Origin: Halomonas sp. I5-271120
Lineage (GTDB): Bacteria > Pseudomonadota > Gammaproteobacteria > Pseudomonadales > Halomonadaceae
Direction: 5' to 3'
Length of the DNA stretch: 64,000 nt
NCBI RefSeq assembly: GCF_030553075.1
Contig: NZ_CP130701.1
Span: 248,001 to 312,000 of the forward strand
Of this stretch, positions 52,944 through 61,880 are shown piece by piece (position 1 is the first letter of the stretch; each line of letters begins with the position of its first letter). Under the pieces are notes generated by a model. That model saw nothing but the letters and a program-made list of their open reading frames with translations. It did no database searches and was not told the DNA's origin. The translations under genes were made by a program, and so were the position numbers.

Positions 52944-55583
52944 TCAATCGGCCAGCGCCTTTTCAATCACTTCATAGACGTTCGGCGAGAGATCCTCTGC
53001 GCGGATGCGCTCGAGTTCGGCTTTCATCAGCTCCTGACGAGCCTCGTCGAAGCGCTGCCAGCGCGTCAGCGGCGTAACCAGGCGCGCGGCGATTTCCGGG
53101 TTAAGCCGGTTGAGTTCGATCACCACGTCGCTCAGCAGCTGGTAGCCGGCGCCGTCGATGCGGTGGAAGTTGACCCGGTTGCTGGCGAAGGCGCCGATCA
53201 GGGCACGCACCTTGTTGGGGTTCTTCAACGAGAACTTCGGGTGCTTCATCAGGAACTTGACGCGATCCAGGGCGTCGGCCTGCGGCCGGGTTACCTGAAT
53301 GCTGAACCACTGATCCATTACCAGCGGATCGTGGGCCCACTTGTCACCGAAGGCACGCAGCGCCGGATCGGCCAGGTCATTGCGCGAGCTGTGGGTGAGC
53401 AGCGTCAGTGCTGCACGCACGTCGGTCATATTGTGATCGGCGTTGAACTGGGCCTGCACAAGTTCCAGCGCCTCCTCGTCCTCGATCGCCACCAGATAGG
53501 ACAGGGCCACGTTCTTGAGACTGCGCGCGGCGATCTGCTCGGGCTCCGGCGCATAGGGCTCATCGAGCTGGTTGGCACGATACACCGCCATGAACTCGTC
53601 GCGCAGGGAAGCCGCCAGCGACTGCTTGACGAAAGTACGAGCGGCATGGATGGCATCGACATCGACCACAGGCTGCTGCTCGGCGATGTAGGCCTCCGAA
53701 GGCAGGGTCAGCATCTCGGCGAGCACCGCCTTGTCGTCGGTTTCGCCGGTCAACAGGGTGCGGAAGGCGTCGATGACGCGCACGTCCATGACCTTCTCGA
53801 CGCCATTGCGATGTGCCGCGATCAGGTCATCGAGGGCCAGCATCGCCAGCCGCTGGCCGGCATCCCAGCGATTGAAGCCGTCAGAATCCTGCTGCAGCAG
53901 GAAGGCCAGGTCTTCACGGCTGTATGGGAAGCGCAGCTTGACCGGCGCCGAGAAACCGCGCAGCAGCGACGGCACCGGGGCCTCGGCCAGATCGGTGAAG
54001 ACGAAGTGCTGCTCGGATTCGCGCAGATGAATCACGGTGTCGGTGCCCACCGCCTCGCCGTCGAAGGTCATCTTGAGATCCTGGCCGGACTTGGTACCGA
54101 CCAGGCCCATGCGGATCGGGATGTGCAGCGCGACCTTGTCCGGCTGCCCCGGGGTCGGCGCCGTGCGCTGACGCAGGGTCAGGTGGTACTCGGACGTGGC
54201 ATAGTCGTACTCGCCGTGAGCGTCGATCTCCGGTGTCCCGGCCTGGGAGTACCAGTGCATGAACTGGCTCAGGTCGAGACCCGACACCTCGCTCATGCAG
54301 CCGACGAAGTCCTCGATGGTGGCGGCCTGGCCGTCGAGACGCTCGAAATACAGATCCGAGCCGCGGCGGAACAGCTCCCAGCCCAGCAGGTTCTGCAGCA
54401 TGCGAACCACTTCGGCACCCTTCTCATAGATGGTCAGGGTGTAGAAGTTGCCAATCTCGATGTAGTGATCGGGACGGATCGGATGGGCGGTCGGCCCGGC
54501 ATCTTCGGCGAACTGAGCGGTACGGAACACCGAGACATCCTCGATGCGCTTGACCGGCGCCGAGTTGGTATCCGCCGAGAAGCTCTGGTCGCGGAACACC
54601 GTGAAACCTTCCTTGAGCGACAGCTGGAACCAGTCGCGACAGGTCACGCGATTGCCAGACCAGTTGTGGAAGTACTCGTGGGCAACGATGCTCTCGACGC
54701 GCTGGAAGGCCGCATCGGTGGCGGTGTGCGGATGCGTCAGCACCGCCGCCGAGTTGAAGATGTTGAGGCCCTTGTTCTCCATGGCGCCCATGTTGAAGTC
54801 GTTGACGGCCACGATCATGAACAGGTCCAGATCGTACTCGCGCCCATAGGTCTCTTCGTCCCACTTCATGGCGCGCTTCAGCGAGGCCATGGCGTGATCG
54901 GTCTTCGAGAGGTTCTCTTCCTCGACCCATACCTGCAGCGTGACATCGCGACCACTCTGGGTGGTGAAGTGATCCTCGACCTTTTTCAGGTCACCGGCCA
55001 CCAGGGCGAACAGGTAGCTGGGCTTGGGGTGCGGGTCTTCCCAGGTGACGAAGTGGCGATCACCGGGCAGTTCGCCGGATTCCACCGGATTGCCATTGGA
55101 CAGCAGCACCGGCAGCGTCGCCCGGTCACCGATCACCGTGGTCGAGAAGGTCGCCATCACATCCGGACGGTCCGGATAGAAGGTGATGCGGCGAAAGCCT
55201 TCCGCCTCGCACTGGGTGCAGAACATGCCGCTGGACTGGTAGAGGCCTGCCAGGGCGGTATTGGCCGCCGGGTTGATCTCGACCTCGGTGTCGAGCAGGA
55301 AGCTTGCCGGCACGCGATGCACGGTCAGCGAGGCATCGTCCTGCGCGTACTCATCGGCTTCGAGCTCCTCACCGTCGATGGCGATACGCTTAAGCGAGAG
55401 CTGTTCGCCATTGAGCATCAGCGGCAGCGAGTCTGAATCCTGGTGCGCGGGATGACGCTCCAGATGCAGGCGGGCGGTGACGCGGGTCGCTGACGACGAC
55501 AAATCGAACTTCAGCTCGGTATGAGTCACCCGGTACGCGGGCGGTTGGTAATCATGCAGGTAAGTCGGCTGCATCGCAGACAT
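52944..55583 (-). CDS. pepN: Aminopeptidase N (M1 family)
   Basis: Broad zinc aminopeptidase of 879 residues. The exopeptidase motif reads MGAMENKGLNIF and the zinc site VAHEYFHNWSGNRVTCRDWFQLSLKEG, giving two His and the downstream Glu; the catalytic Tyr lies later near TIYEKGAEVVRM. The C-terminal half is the helical domain typical of the E. coli PepN branch (DUF3458). ATG 55583 has AGGAG ten bases upstream. No signal peptide, so cytoplasmic. Confidence 0.97.
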   Translation of the reverse strand: MSAMQPTYLHDYQPPAYRVTHTELKFDLSSSATRVTARLHLERHPAHQDSDSLPLMLNGEQLSLKRIAIDGEELEADEYAQDDASLTVHRVPASFLLDTEVEINPAANTALAGLYQSSGMFCTQCEAEGFRRITFYPDRPDVMATFSTTVIGDRATLPVLLSNGNPVESGELPGDRHFVTWEDPHPKPSYLFALVAGDLKKVEDHFTTQSGRDVTLQVWVEEENLSKTDHAMASLKRAMKWDEETYGREYDLDLFMIVAVNDFNMGAMENKGLNIFNSAAVLTHPHTATDAAFQRVESIVAHEYFHNWSGNRVTCRDWFQLSLKEGFTVFRDQSFSADTNSAPVKRIEDVSVFRTAQFAEDAGPTAHPIRPDHYIEIGNFYTLTIYEKGAEVVRMLQNLLGWELFRRGSDLYFERLDGQAATIEDFVGCMSEVSGLDLSQFMHWYSQAGTPEIDAHGEYDYATSEYHLTLRQRTAPTPGQPDKVALHIPIRMGLVGTKSGQDLKMTFDGEAVGTDTVIHLRESEQHFVFTDLAEAPVPSLLRGFSAPVKLRFPYSREDLAFLLQQDSDGFNRWDAGQRLAMLALDDLIAAHRNGVEKVMDVRVIDAFRTLLTGETDDKAVLAEMLTLPSEAYIAEQQPVVDVDAIHAARTFVKQSLAASLRDEFMAVYRANQLDEPYAPEPEQIAARSLKNVALSYLVAIEDEEALELVQAQFNADHNMTDVRAALTLLTHSSRNDLADPALRAFGDKWAHDPLVMDQWFSIQVTRPQADALDRVKFLMKHPKFSLKNPNKVRALIGAFASNRVNFHRIDGAGYQLLSDVVIELNRLNPEIAARLVTPLTRWQRFDEARQELMKAELERIRAEDLSPNVYEVIEKALAD

Positions 55584-55641
55584 CGAGGAAGGCTCCTGTT
55601 CTGAAATCGCCGATCATTGTACGGCGCCAGTGGCAGCCATC

Positions 55642-56088
55642 TCAAAGTCGGCGGTGATTCGAGTGCATGGCCCGGGGCGAAAGAGCCTGGGAGGTAAGAG
55701 TGAATATTGGGAAAGCACGGGGCTCTGGTCGAGTGACAATCCAGGCCCCGAGGCATGCCAGCGACACGATCACGACGAGCTTGAGGCCCAGGGAGATCGG
55801 ACTAAACACCAACACACCGATAGAGAATGCCAGCATCAGCACGGCCAGCCGCTTGGCATGACGCGGAATCGCCCGTTCACGCTCCCAGGCCGCCAAGGGC
55901 GGACCAAAACGCGGGTGCCGGCGAATCCAGGCGGCAAAACGAGGCGAGCCCTTTGAAGCGGCCCACACCGCCACCAGCATGAAGCAGGTGGTCGGCATCA
56001 GCGGCAGAAAGGCACCGATCACACCGAGCGCGAAGCTCACCATCGCCAGCAGGCGATAGGCGGTGCGGGTCACGGTGGTTCGAGGCAT
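55642..56088 (-). CDS. YbaN-family (DUF454) inner membrane protein
   Basis: A 148-residue membrane protein with segments at about 15-45 (ALGVIGAFLPLMPTTCFMLVAVWAASKGSPRF) and 80-115. The G-x-x-L-P-x-x-P-T-T-P/C-F and A-S-K-G-S-P-R-F elements are the DUF454 hallmarks. Function unknown. AGGAGA precedes ATG 56088. It is downstream of yajQ on the same strand with a gap of about 200 bases. Confidence 0.88.
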   Translation of the reverse strand: MPRTTVTRTAYRLLAMVSFALGVIGAFLPLMPTTCFMLVAVWAASKGSPRFAAWIRRHPRFGPPLAAWERERAIPRHAKRLAVLMLAFSIGVLVFSPISLGLKLVVIVSLACLGAWIVTRPEPRAFPIFTLTSQALSPRAMHSNHRRL

Positions 56089-56284
56089 GTCCGTTCTCCT
56101 GATAACGGCAGCGTCTAGCTGAAGCTTAGCATCCATGAGGTCATTGAACCCCAACAACGCATTGAACGGAAATCGCTTTGCGCTATTTGACGTCTAACGC
56201 CGCTCAATGAGGCGTCTTTAAAGCAGTGAGCGCATGGCGCCGCCCTTGGGGTCAATCAAGCCACGATCCATCGTACTGCGCCGA

Positions 56285-56770
56285 TCAATCGCGGAAATTG
56301 TTGTACTGCAGAGCCAGGTCCGGCCCCTGCTCGCTCTTGAGCAATGCGATGGCCTGTTGCAGGTCATCACGCTTCTTGCCCGTCACGCGCACCTTGTCGC
56401 CCTGGATCTGGGCCTGGACCTTAATCTTGGCATCCTTGATCTGCTTGACGATGGCCTTGCAGTCCGGCTGCTCGAGTCCCTGTTTCAGCTTGACCTCCTG
56501 GCGAGCCTTGACGCCACTCAGCTCCGGGTCCTGCTCATCCATGCAGCGGGCATCGATACCCCGTGCGATCAGCTTGGCACGCAGGACATCGGCCATCTGC
56601 TTGAGCTGGAAGTCGGCGTCGGCCTCGAGCGCAACAGTGTCGTCGTTAAGAGTGAAGCTGGCCTCGACGCCGCGGAAATCGAAACGCGTCTGCACTTCGC
56701 GATTGGCCTGATCCACGGCATTCATAGCTTCGTGTTTGTCGAACTCGGAGACGATATCGAAGGAGGGCAT
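56285..56770 (-). CDS. yajQ: YajQ-family nucleotide-binding protein
   Basis: A 161-residue protein of the YajQ/DUF520 family: MPSFDIVSEFDKHEAMNAVDQANREV at the start, TRFDFRG, and QGDKVRVTGKKRDDLQQAIALLK near the end. Two RNA-recognition-like folds are expected. The Xanthomonas homologue binds cyclic di-GMP and controls transcription; whether this one does is open. Full family length. Confidence 0.95.
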   Translation of the reverse strand: MPSFDIVSEFDKHEAMNAVDQANREVQTRFDFRGVEASFTLNDDTVALEADADFQLKQMADVLRAKLIARGIDARCMDEQDPELSGVKARQEVKLKQGLEQPDCKAIVKQIKDAKIKVQAQIQGDKVRVTGKKRDDLQQAIALLKSEQGPDLALQYNNFRD

Positions 56771-56854
56771 GAGACGTTCCTGACGAAGTGGAAATGGAGT
56801 GCGATTCTAGATCACCGCGACGGGCATTTCACCCGTCGCGCCTCGCATCAGTCA

Positions 56855-57337
56855 TTAACCGTTGACCACTCGCCCGGTGTCCGGGGCGAGCAGCGACTTC
56901 TCCATCTGCCAGGCCGCGCAGCCATCGGCATAGTAGTCATCGAGCCAGCGCCGCAGCCCGAAGCCCATACGCCGATAGAGTGCCCGGGCGCGCCGGTTAT
57001 CGGCCCGCACCTCGAGGGTCAGCCACTCGCAGCCACGTTCTCGCACCTCGCTTTCCAGCGTATCCAGCAGGCGCCGCCCGACTCCCTGGCCCTGGACGTC
57101 GGGATGCACACAGAAGGAATAGAGCCTCGCCGCGAGGCTGTTACGACGCAAAAGCAGGGTCGCATAGCCCACCAGTCGCCGTGCTTCATCCTCGGCCACC
57201 CAGGTAATGGCGTGAGCACGGTTCAATAAGTGTGACAGCTGCCGTCGGTTGAAATGATCGGTCGTGAAACAGAGCTGTTCGAGCTGGCAGAGTGCTGCGA
57301 GGTCACCCGGCTGAGCCGGGCGCAACAGGGCGGTCAT
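56855..57337 (-). CDS. GNAT N-acetyltransferase
   Basis: A 160-residue acetyltransferase. The acetyl-CoA loop is VHPDVQGQGVGRRLLDTLES, followed by WLTLEVRADNRRARALYRRMGF, which is RimI-like. The N-terminal part (CQLEQLCFTTDHFNRRQL) fits the same fold. It diverges from the RimK-like ligase gene across 171 bases. GNAT genes accompany this ligase type elsewhere as I recall, so a shared metabolite or peptide modification is plausible but unproven. Confidence 0.85.
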   Translation of the reverse strand: MTALLRPAQPGDLAALCQLEQLCFTTDHFNRRQLSHLLNRAHAITWVAEDEARRLVGYATLLLRRNSLAARLYSFCVHPDVQGQGVGRRLLDTLESEVRERGCEWLTLEVRADNRRARALYRRMGFGLRRWLDDYYADGCAAWQMEKSLLAPDTGRVVNG

Positions 57338-57508
57338 GTCGAAGGGTACCTTGAGTATGTAATGAGGATTCTGCGATGCATGTAACCCAGTGTCACCGCC
57401 TGGGATGATGAATTTATTTCACCATATCCGCATATTGTCTTGATCCCTCTGCACGCGCATGCTGACCATCAGGAATTGCCTTCGGCCGCGCTCAAGGAGA
57501 GCCTTTCA

Positions 57509-59011
57509 ATGCCCCTGCAAATCGTCGTCGACCGACTTGTCGACTGGCGCCCCTACTTCCCAAGCGACGACCTGATCACGGCCGATGATTACCTGGCAGA
57601 GGCGCGACCGGCTCAGGCCCTGGAAAAAGAACAGGAGCAGGATGCGGCCACCCACGTCATCAACCTGTCTGGTGAACTCGACTACTTGGAGAGCGGCTAC
57701 TATGTGTCGCTGCTGGCGCAGGCCCGCGGCCAGCGAGTGCTACCCAGCGTCGAGACGCTCAATCAACTGTCGCGCAAGGCACTGGTCGACCTGCAGCTCG
57801 AGGCCCTGAGCCCTCTGCTCAATGAGCTGGCCAAGCGCGGTTCGCTGACCGGCGACAGCATCACCCTGCGCGTGATGTTCGGCGAGAGCCTGCAACCGGC
57901 GCTGTCCAAGCTGGCCCGCAAACTCTTCGAACGCCTGCCCTGCCCGCTGCTCGAGGCGCGCTTCACGCGACGCCAGGACATGTGGCGGCTGTCACGGCTC
58001 AAGCCACTGCGGCTCACCGCGCTCACTCAAGAAGAGCAGGACCTGTTCGCCAGCGCCTTGAACCGGCACTCGCGCAAGGTCTGGCGAACCCCAAAGGCCC
58101 GCCGCCGCTATCGCTTCGACCTGGCCATGCTGGTCGACCCGCAGGAGGCCCTGCCCCCAAGCAACCGCGCCGCACTCAAGGAGTTCATCCGTGCCGGACG
58201 CAAGCTGGGTATCGATGTCTCGCTGATCACCAAGCGTGACGCGGGTCGGCTGGCCGAGTTCGATGGGCTCTTCATCCGGGAGACCACGAGCCTCGATCAC
58301 CATACCTATCGCATGGCTCGACGCGCCGAGCATGAGGGCCTGGTGGTCATCGACGACCCACGCTCGATCCTGCGCTGCACCAACAAGGTGTATCTGCACA
58401 CCCTGCTGCGGGCACGTGGCATCGCGACTCCTGAAGGCGTACTGCTGAATCGCAACGACCTGCCCCGGTTGGCGGAAAAGGCGGCGGGACTCAGCTTCCC
58501 CATGGTGCTCAAGATCCCCGACGGCTCCTTCTCGCGGGGCATCGTCAAGATCACCTCCGCCGAGGCGCTGTTGGCCGAAGCCGAGCGGCTGTTCGCCTCC
58601 TCGGCCCTGCTGTTGCTGCAGGAGTGGCTGCCCACCGACTTCGACTGGCGCATCGGCGTGCTCGACGGCCAGCCGCTGTTCGCCAGCCGCTACTACATGG
58701 CCCGCGGTCACTGGCAGATCTACGACCACTCCAAGGGCAAGACCAGAAGCGGCGGCTTCAGCACGCACGCTCCCGAGGATGTGCCCGCCGCCGTCATCAA
58801 GGCGGCGCTCAAGTCGACCCGGCTGATCGGCAACGGCCTGTATGGCGTCGATCTGAAGCAGATCGGCGACCGAGTGGTGGTCATCGAGATCAACGATAAC
58901 CCCAATATCGACGCCGGCGTGGAAGACTCCCTGCTGGGACGAGCCCTCTACAGCCGAATCCTCGAGGTGTTCCTCGAGCGTATGGAGGCCAACCGACGCG
59001 TCGGCGGTTGA
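57509..59011 (+). CDS. RimK-type ATP-grasp ligase with RLAN N-terminal domain
   Basis: A 500-residue amide ligase. The first about 180 residues (MPLQIVVDRLVDWRPYFPSD..., with ITLRVMFGESL) fit the RLAN domain; the ATP-grasp core follows with LFIRETTSLDHHTYRMARRAE, KVYLHTLL, PMVLKIPDGSFSRGIVKI, LLLQEWLPTDFDWRIGVL and metal-binding VVIEINDNPNIDAG. Such enzymes join amino acids or glutamate to a carboxyl group; the partner is unknown. ATG 57509 follows AAGGAGA. The next gene overlaps or lies 74 bases on. Confidence 0.88.
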   Translation: MPLQIVVDRLVDWRPYFPSDDLITADDYLAEARPAQALEKEQEQDAATHVINLSGELDYLESGYYVSLLAQARGQRVLPSVETLNQLSRKALVDLQLEALSPLLNELAKRGSLTGDSITLRVMFGESLQPALSKLARKLFERLPCPLLEARFTRRQDMWRLSRLKPLRLTALTQEEQDLFASALNRHSRKVWRTPKARRRYRFDLAMLVDPQEALPPSNRAALKEFIRAGRKLGIDVSLITKRDAGRLAEFDGLFIRETTSLDHHTYRMARRAEHEGLVVIDDPRSILRCTNKVYLHTLLRARGIATPEGVLLNRNDLPRLAEKAAGLSFPMVLKIPDGSFSRGIVKITSAEALLAEAERLFASSALLLLQEWLPTDFDWRIGVLDGQPLFASRYYMARGHWQIYDHSKGKTRSGGFSTHAPEDVPAAVIKAALKSTRLIGNGLYGVDLKQIGDRVVVIEINDNPNIDAGVEDSLLGRALYSRILEVFLERMEANRRVGG

Positions 59012-59085
59012 GGCAACGGCTGCTAAGATGGGCGTCTTATGCTCAAGGAGCGTCTGCTCCAGGCCCGTCCCAAGGAAAGCCCCGC

Positions 59086-59502
59086 ATGACCAATACCTCG
59101 TCCGCCCAGCCTCTCCTGCGTCAGTACCTGACGCAGGTCGCTTGCCAGGGCCAGCCCGTCACCTACCGTCAGGCCTGTGAAGCCCTGGGGCTATCCCCAC
59201 CCGGCATGATTCAGGCTCTGGCGCGGCTGCTGGAAGACAGCATGGGTGATGACGCCGCGGCCGATCGCCCCTTCCTGGCCGCACTGGTCGTCAGCCAGTC
59301 AAGAGAGCGCCACGGCCTACCGGCACCGGGCTTCTTCGATGCGGCCCGCCGTTTGGGTCGCTTCGGCAGCGACGCGAAAGGTGATGGGGGAAGGGAATCT
59401 GACAATCGGTCGGAAAGTGCGGCAGGCAATGAATCAGCACGTGAGGCAGCCAGGCGCTTTCACGAACAGGAACTGGCTGCTGCACTGGCGCACTATGGTT
59501 AA
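59086..59502 (+). CDS. Small conserved protein, possibly winged-helix-like
   Basis: A 138-residue protein I cannot assign. Residues 12-62 (LRQYLTQVACQGQPVTYRQACEALGLSPPGMIQALARLLED) suggest a helix-turn-helix, and RPFLAALVVSQSRERHGLPAPGFFDAARRLG resembles a segment of alkyltransferase-like proteins without their PCHR motif. The tail is charged and helical. ATG 59086 follows AAGGAAA. It directly follows the RimK-like ligase gene, so a linked role or regulation is possible. Its stop codon is duplicated in a tandem repeat. Confidence 0.7.
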   Translation: MTNTSSAQPLLRQYLTQVACQGQPVTYRQACEALGLSPPGMIQALARLLEDSMGDDAAADRPFLAALVVSQSRERHGLPAPGFFDAARRLGRFGSDAKGDGGRESDNRSESAAGNESAREAARRFHEQELAAALAHYG

Positions 59503-59525
59503 AACAACATGATTAAAACAACATG
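59498..59525. repeat. 14-bp tandem duplication over a stop codon
   Basis: GTTAAAACAACATG (59498-59511) and ATTAAAACAACATG (59512-59525). The TAA of the preceding gene (59500-59502) lies in the first unit and recurs in the second. Confidence 0.9.
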
Positions 59526-59599
59526 GCTGAGCAATCAGTGACGGTCGCCGAAGGCAGACCGCGGAGCCCGATTGCTCCCCGGTCGGCCTGGAATCAGCA

Positions 59600-60442
59600 T
59601 CAACCGACCTCGACCTCGTAGCCGGTAAACTTGCGAAGGTTGATGACACCGGTATCGAGGATCAGGTACTGGCCCTTGAGCCCCATCAGGGTGCCTTCTA
59701 CCTCGGCGACCTTGTCGAAGTTGTGAGAAACGATTTTGCGCGGGAACTCGAGCACCGGGTAATCGAGGTGGCGAGGCGCGTCATCCAGCACGCGGATGGC
59801 ATCAGCGCCGAAACGCTCGCGCAGGCTGCTGAGCCCGCCGTCGAGCTTGGCCAATAGTCGATCACGCTCGCCGACCAGATCCATCGGCTCAACGTCGCCC
59901 TTGAGCATCGCGCGCCAGTTGGTGCGATCGCTGACCTCTTCCTTGAACAGCATCTCGACGAAGCCAGACTGCTGTCGGGTGTCGACCTCGATAATCGGCA
60001 GGGCCTGGATGGCGCCCTGATCGAGCCAGCGAGTCGGCACCTGGGTACGTCGGGTGATCCCCACCTTGAGCCCCGATGAGTTGGCCAGATAGACCACATG
60101 GGGCTGGAAGCAGTGACGCTCGCCCCATTCCGGCTCGCGGCAGGTGCCGGCGAAGAAGTGGCAGGTCTCAGGCTTCATGATGCAGGTATCGCAGCTGGCC
60201 AAGCGCTTGAAGCAGGGGTAACAGTGGCCCTGGGCGAAGCTTTTCTTGGTGGCCCGGCCGCAGTGCGTGCAGGCAATGGCACCGGTCCAGCTAAGCCGCA
60301 ACGACTGACCCAGACGCGCATTGAGGGGCAGGCGCGTTTCATCGAGACGCAGTGCGTAATCCGCCGCCTCCCCGGCCTTTCCCGGCGAGATGGCCATCTT
60401 GCTCAGGCAACCGCGAGCGGCGGTGTCGATCAGTTCACCCAC
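59600..60442 (-). CDS. DUF2797 protein with zinc-ribbon-like Cys pairs and GIY-YIG-like segment
   Basis: A 280-residue protein of the DUF2797 type. Cys pairs CTHCGRATKKSFAQGHCYPCFKRL and CDTCIMKPETC, then CREPEWGERHC, suggest zinc binding. Next, VVYLANSSGLKVGITRRTQVPTRWLDQGA resembles the GIY-YIG beginning (Y-x9-K-V-G-I-T plus Arg). Function unknown. The reading starts at GTG 60442 inside the yeaC gene (13-base overlap); ATG 60397 is an alternative. The overlap implies coupled translation with YeaC. Confidence 0.82.
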   Translation of the reverse strand: MGELIDTAARGCLSKMAISPGKAGEAADYALRLDETRLPLNARLGQSLRLSWTGAIACTHCGRATKKSFAQGHCYPCFKRLASCDTCIMKPETCHFFAGTCREPEWGERHCFQPHVVYLANSSGLKVGITRRTQVPTRWLDQGAIQALPIIEVDTRQQSGFVEMLFKEEVSDRTNWRAMLKGDVEPMDLVGERDRLLAKLDGGLSSLRERFGADAIRVLDDAPRHLDYPVLEFPRKIVSHNFDKVAEVEGTLMGLKGQYLILDTGVINLRKFTGYEVEVG

Positions 60443-60741
60443 TTGAGGCTTTCCTCGCCGTTGCTGGCACTCTCTACACTACTATTTCCACTACTCCCCC
60501 CACCGACATCACTCCCAGCGTCGCTGCCACAGCTGGTGCGATCCAGATAGCCGACCCGCTGGTCGGGAGACACGCCATGCTCGGCTTCGTACTTGATCAC
60601 GGCCTCGAGGCACAGCTCGACCTGCTCGGCGCTCAGCACCCGCCCGTCAGGCCATTTGCGCAGCGACACCGCCTGCTTGAGGCTATCGTAGATGGCCGGC
60701 GTCATCTGCTGGACCATCTTGTCGAAGGTCATCTCGCTCAT
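60430..60741 (-). CDS. yeaC: YeaC-family (DUF1315) protein
   Basis: A 103-residue protein matching YeaC: FDKMVQQMTPAIYDSLKQAVSLRKWPDGRVLSAEQVELCLEAVIKYEAEH, then a Ser/Gly-rich tail (about 70-95). The function of DUF1315 is unknown. Its last 13 bases overlap the DUF2797 gene, a pairing that appears stable in related bacteria as I recall. The glpG gene lies 42 bases upstream on the same strand. Confidence 0.88.
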   Translation of the reverse strand: MSEMTFDKMVQQMTPAIYDSLKQAVSLRKWPDGRVLSAEQVELCLEAVIKYEAEHGVSPDQRVGYLDRTSCGSDAGSDVGGGSSGNSSVESASNGEESLKWVN

Positions 60742-60783
60742 TTCAGTCTTCCTTTAGTGACATGGGGTGTCATCACCATCGCA

Positions 60784-61635
60784 TCAGGCCCTTCGGGCAC
60801 GGCGCGCATCATACCAGCCCAGTGCCAGGCCCACGACCAGGCCGCCCACGTGGGCCTCGTTGGCCACGTTGCCGAACCCGACCATCCCGGCCATCTCGGT
60901 CATGGTGAAGACCATCCAGCCCAGCATGAACACCACCAGCATCTGGGGCACGAAGAACCCGCTGCTGGGCGCTAGCCGCGACATCAGCCATACGTAACCA
61001 AGCAGCGCATAGACCACGCCGGACATGCCGCCGAACAGCACCGTGCCGGTGACGTACTGGGCAAGGTTGCCCACGATGGCACTGACGACGGCCAGGACCA
61101 GCATCAGCTTGCCGCCGCGCAGCGCCTCGATCTGGCGGCCGAAATACCACAGCCACAGCAGATTGAAGATCAGGTGCATCCAGCCGAAGTGCAAAAGGGC
61201 CGGCGAAAACAGCCGCCACACCTGCCCGGAGCTCAGGGTATCGGCCAGCGTGCCCAGGCTCAGGCTGCCGCCCGCCACGGCCACCGGCACGATGGTCAAC
61301 ATGGCCACCACGATATCGCCGAGCAGCCACATCAGGCCAAACACCACTAGGCAGGCCGCCAGCAAGCTGGCGGTCACCGGCGCCAGGGCGAAGGGGCGCA
61401 ACAGCGGCGACGCATTGAGCTTGGCGCGCGCCGCATGGCCGCTGGGCATCAGCGACTCGCCGCGCTGCCAGCGTTCCAGCAACCGGGTGAGATCATCCAA
61501 CTGGGCGGGGTCCGCAAGCCACAGGGTGTAGCCGTCCTCGTCCTCAGTGAAGCGATGACCGATGCGGTGGGCCCACAGTGCCTGGCGCAGGTCACGGGTA
61601 TCGGTGTCTCGGGGCAGCATGAGCACCTTCAACAT
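60784..61635 (-). CDS. glpG: Rhomboid intramembrane serine protease GlpG
   Basis: Inner-membrane protease of 283 residues. A cytoplasmic N-terminal domain (about 1-75, MLKVLMLPRDTDTRDLRQALW...) precedes six membrane helices. The catalytic Ser is in LFGGMSGVVYALLG and the His in ANEAHVGGLVVG; HFGWMHLIFNLLWLWYFG is the conserved H-x-x-x-N segment. ATG 61635 follows AAAGGAA and gives the E. coli GlpG layout. Confidence 0.94.
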   Translation of the reverse strand: MLKVLMLPRDTDTRDLRQALWAHRIGHRFTEDEDGYTLWLADPAQLDDLTRLLERWQRGESLMPSGHAARAKLNASPLLRPFALAPVTASLLAACLVVFGLMWLLGDIVVAMLTIVPVAVAGGSLSLGTLADTLSSGQVWRLFSPALLHFGWMHLIFNLLWLWYFGRQIEALRGGKLMLVLAVVSAIVGNLAQYVTGTVLFGGMSGVVYALLGYVWLMSRLAPSSGFFVPQMLVVFMLGWMVFTMTEMAGMVGFGNVANEAHVGGLVVGLALGWYDARRARRA

Positions 61636-61712
61636 GCGGGGTTCCTTTTCATGCCAGTATGAATGGGGGCATACGCCGCAAAAGGCGTCTATGCGCCAGT
61701 GTAACGAATTCC

Positions 61713-61746
61713 ACAAAGAAAAATCCGGCGGAGGGGGCCGCCGGAT
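61713..61746 (-). terminator. Terminator after the metallophosphoesterase gene
   Basis: ATCCGGCGG (61723-61731), six-base loop, CCGCCGGAT (61738-61746); on the minus strand a TTTTCTTT run follows. Confidence 0.88.
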
Positions 61747-61880
61747 AAGAGCAAGGGATCATTCAAGGGAACACTCTTGAGATGCGCCTGCCGGGAAGAA
61801 GTTCATGCGTGATGCCTAAAATAATGTAAAAGTTTGTTATCTTATCGTGACAGATTGTTCTTACCGCCTATTCCGGTCGT

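Noticed and set aside
52938..55436. An 832-codon open frame on the plus strand opposite pepN
   Set aside because: It mirrors pepN codon by codon, has no domain, and arises from the high G+C bias; pepN has all M1 motifs.
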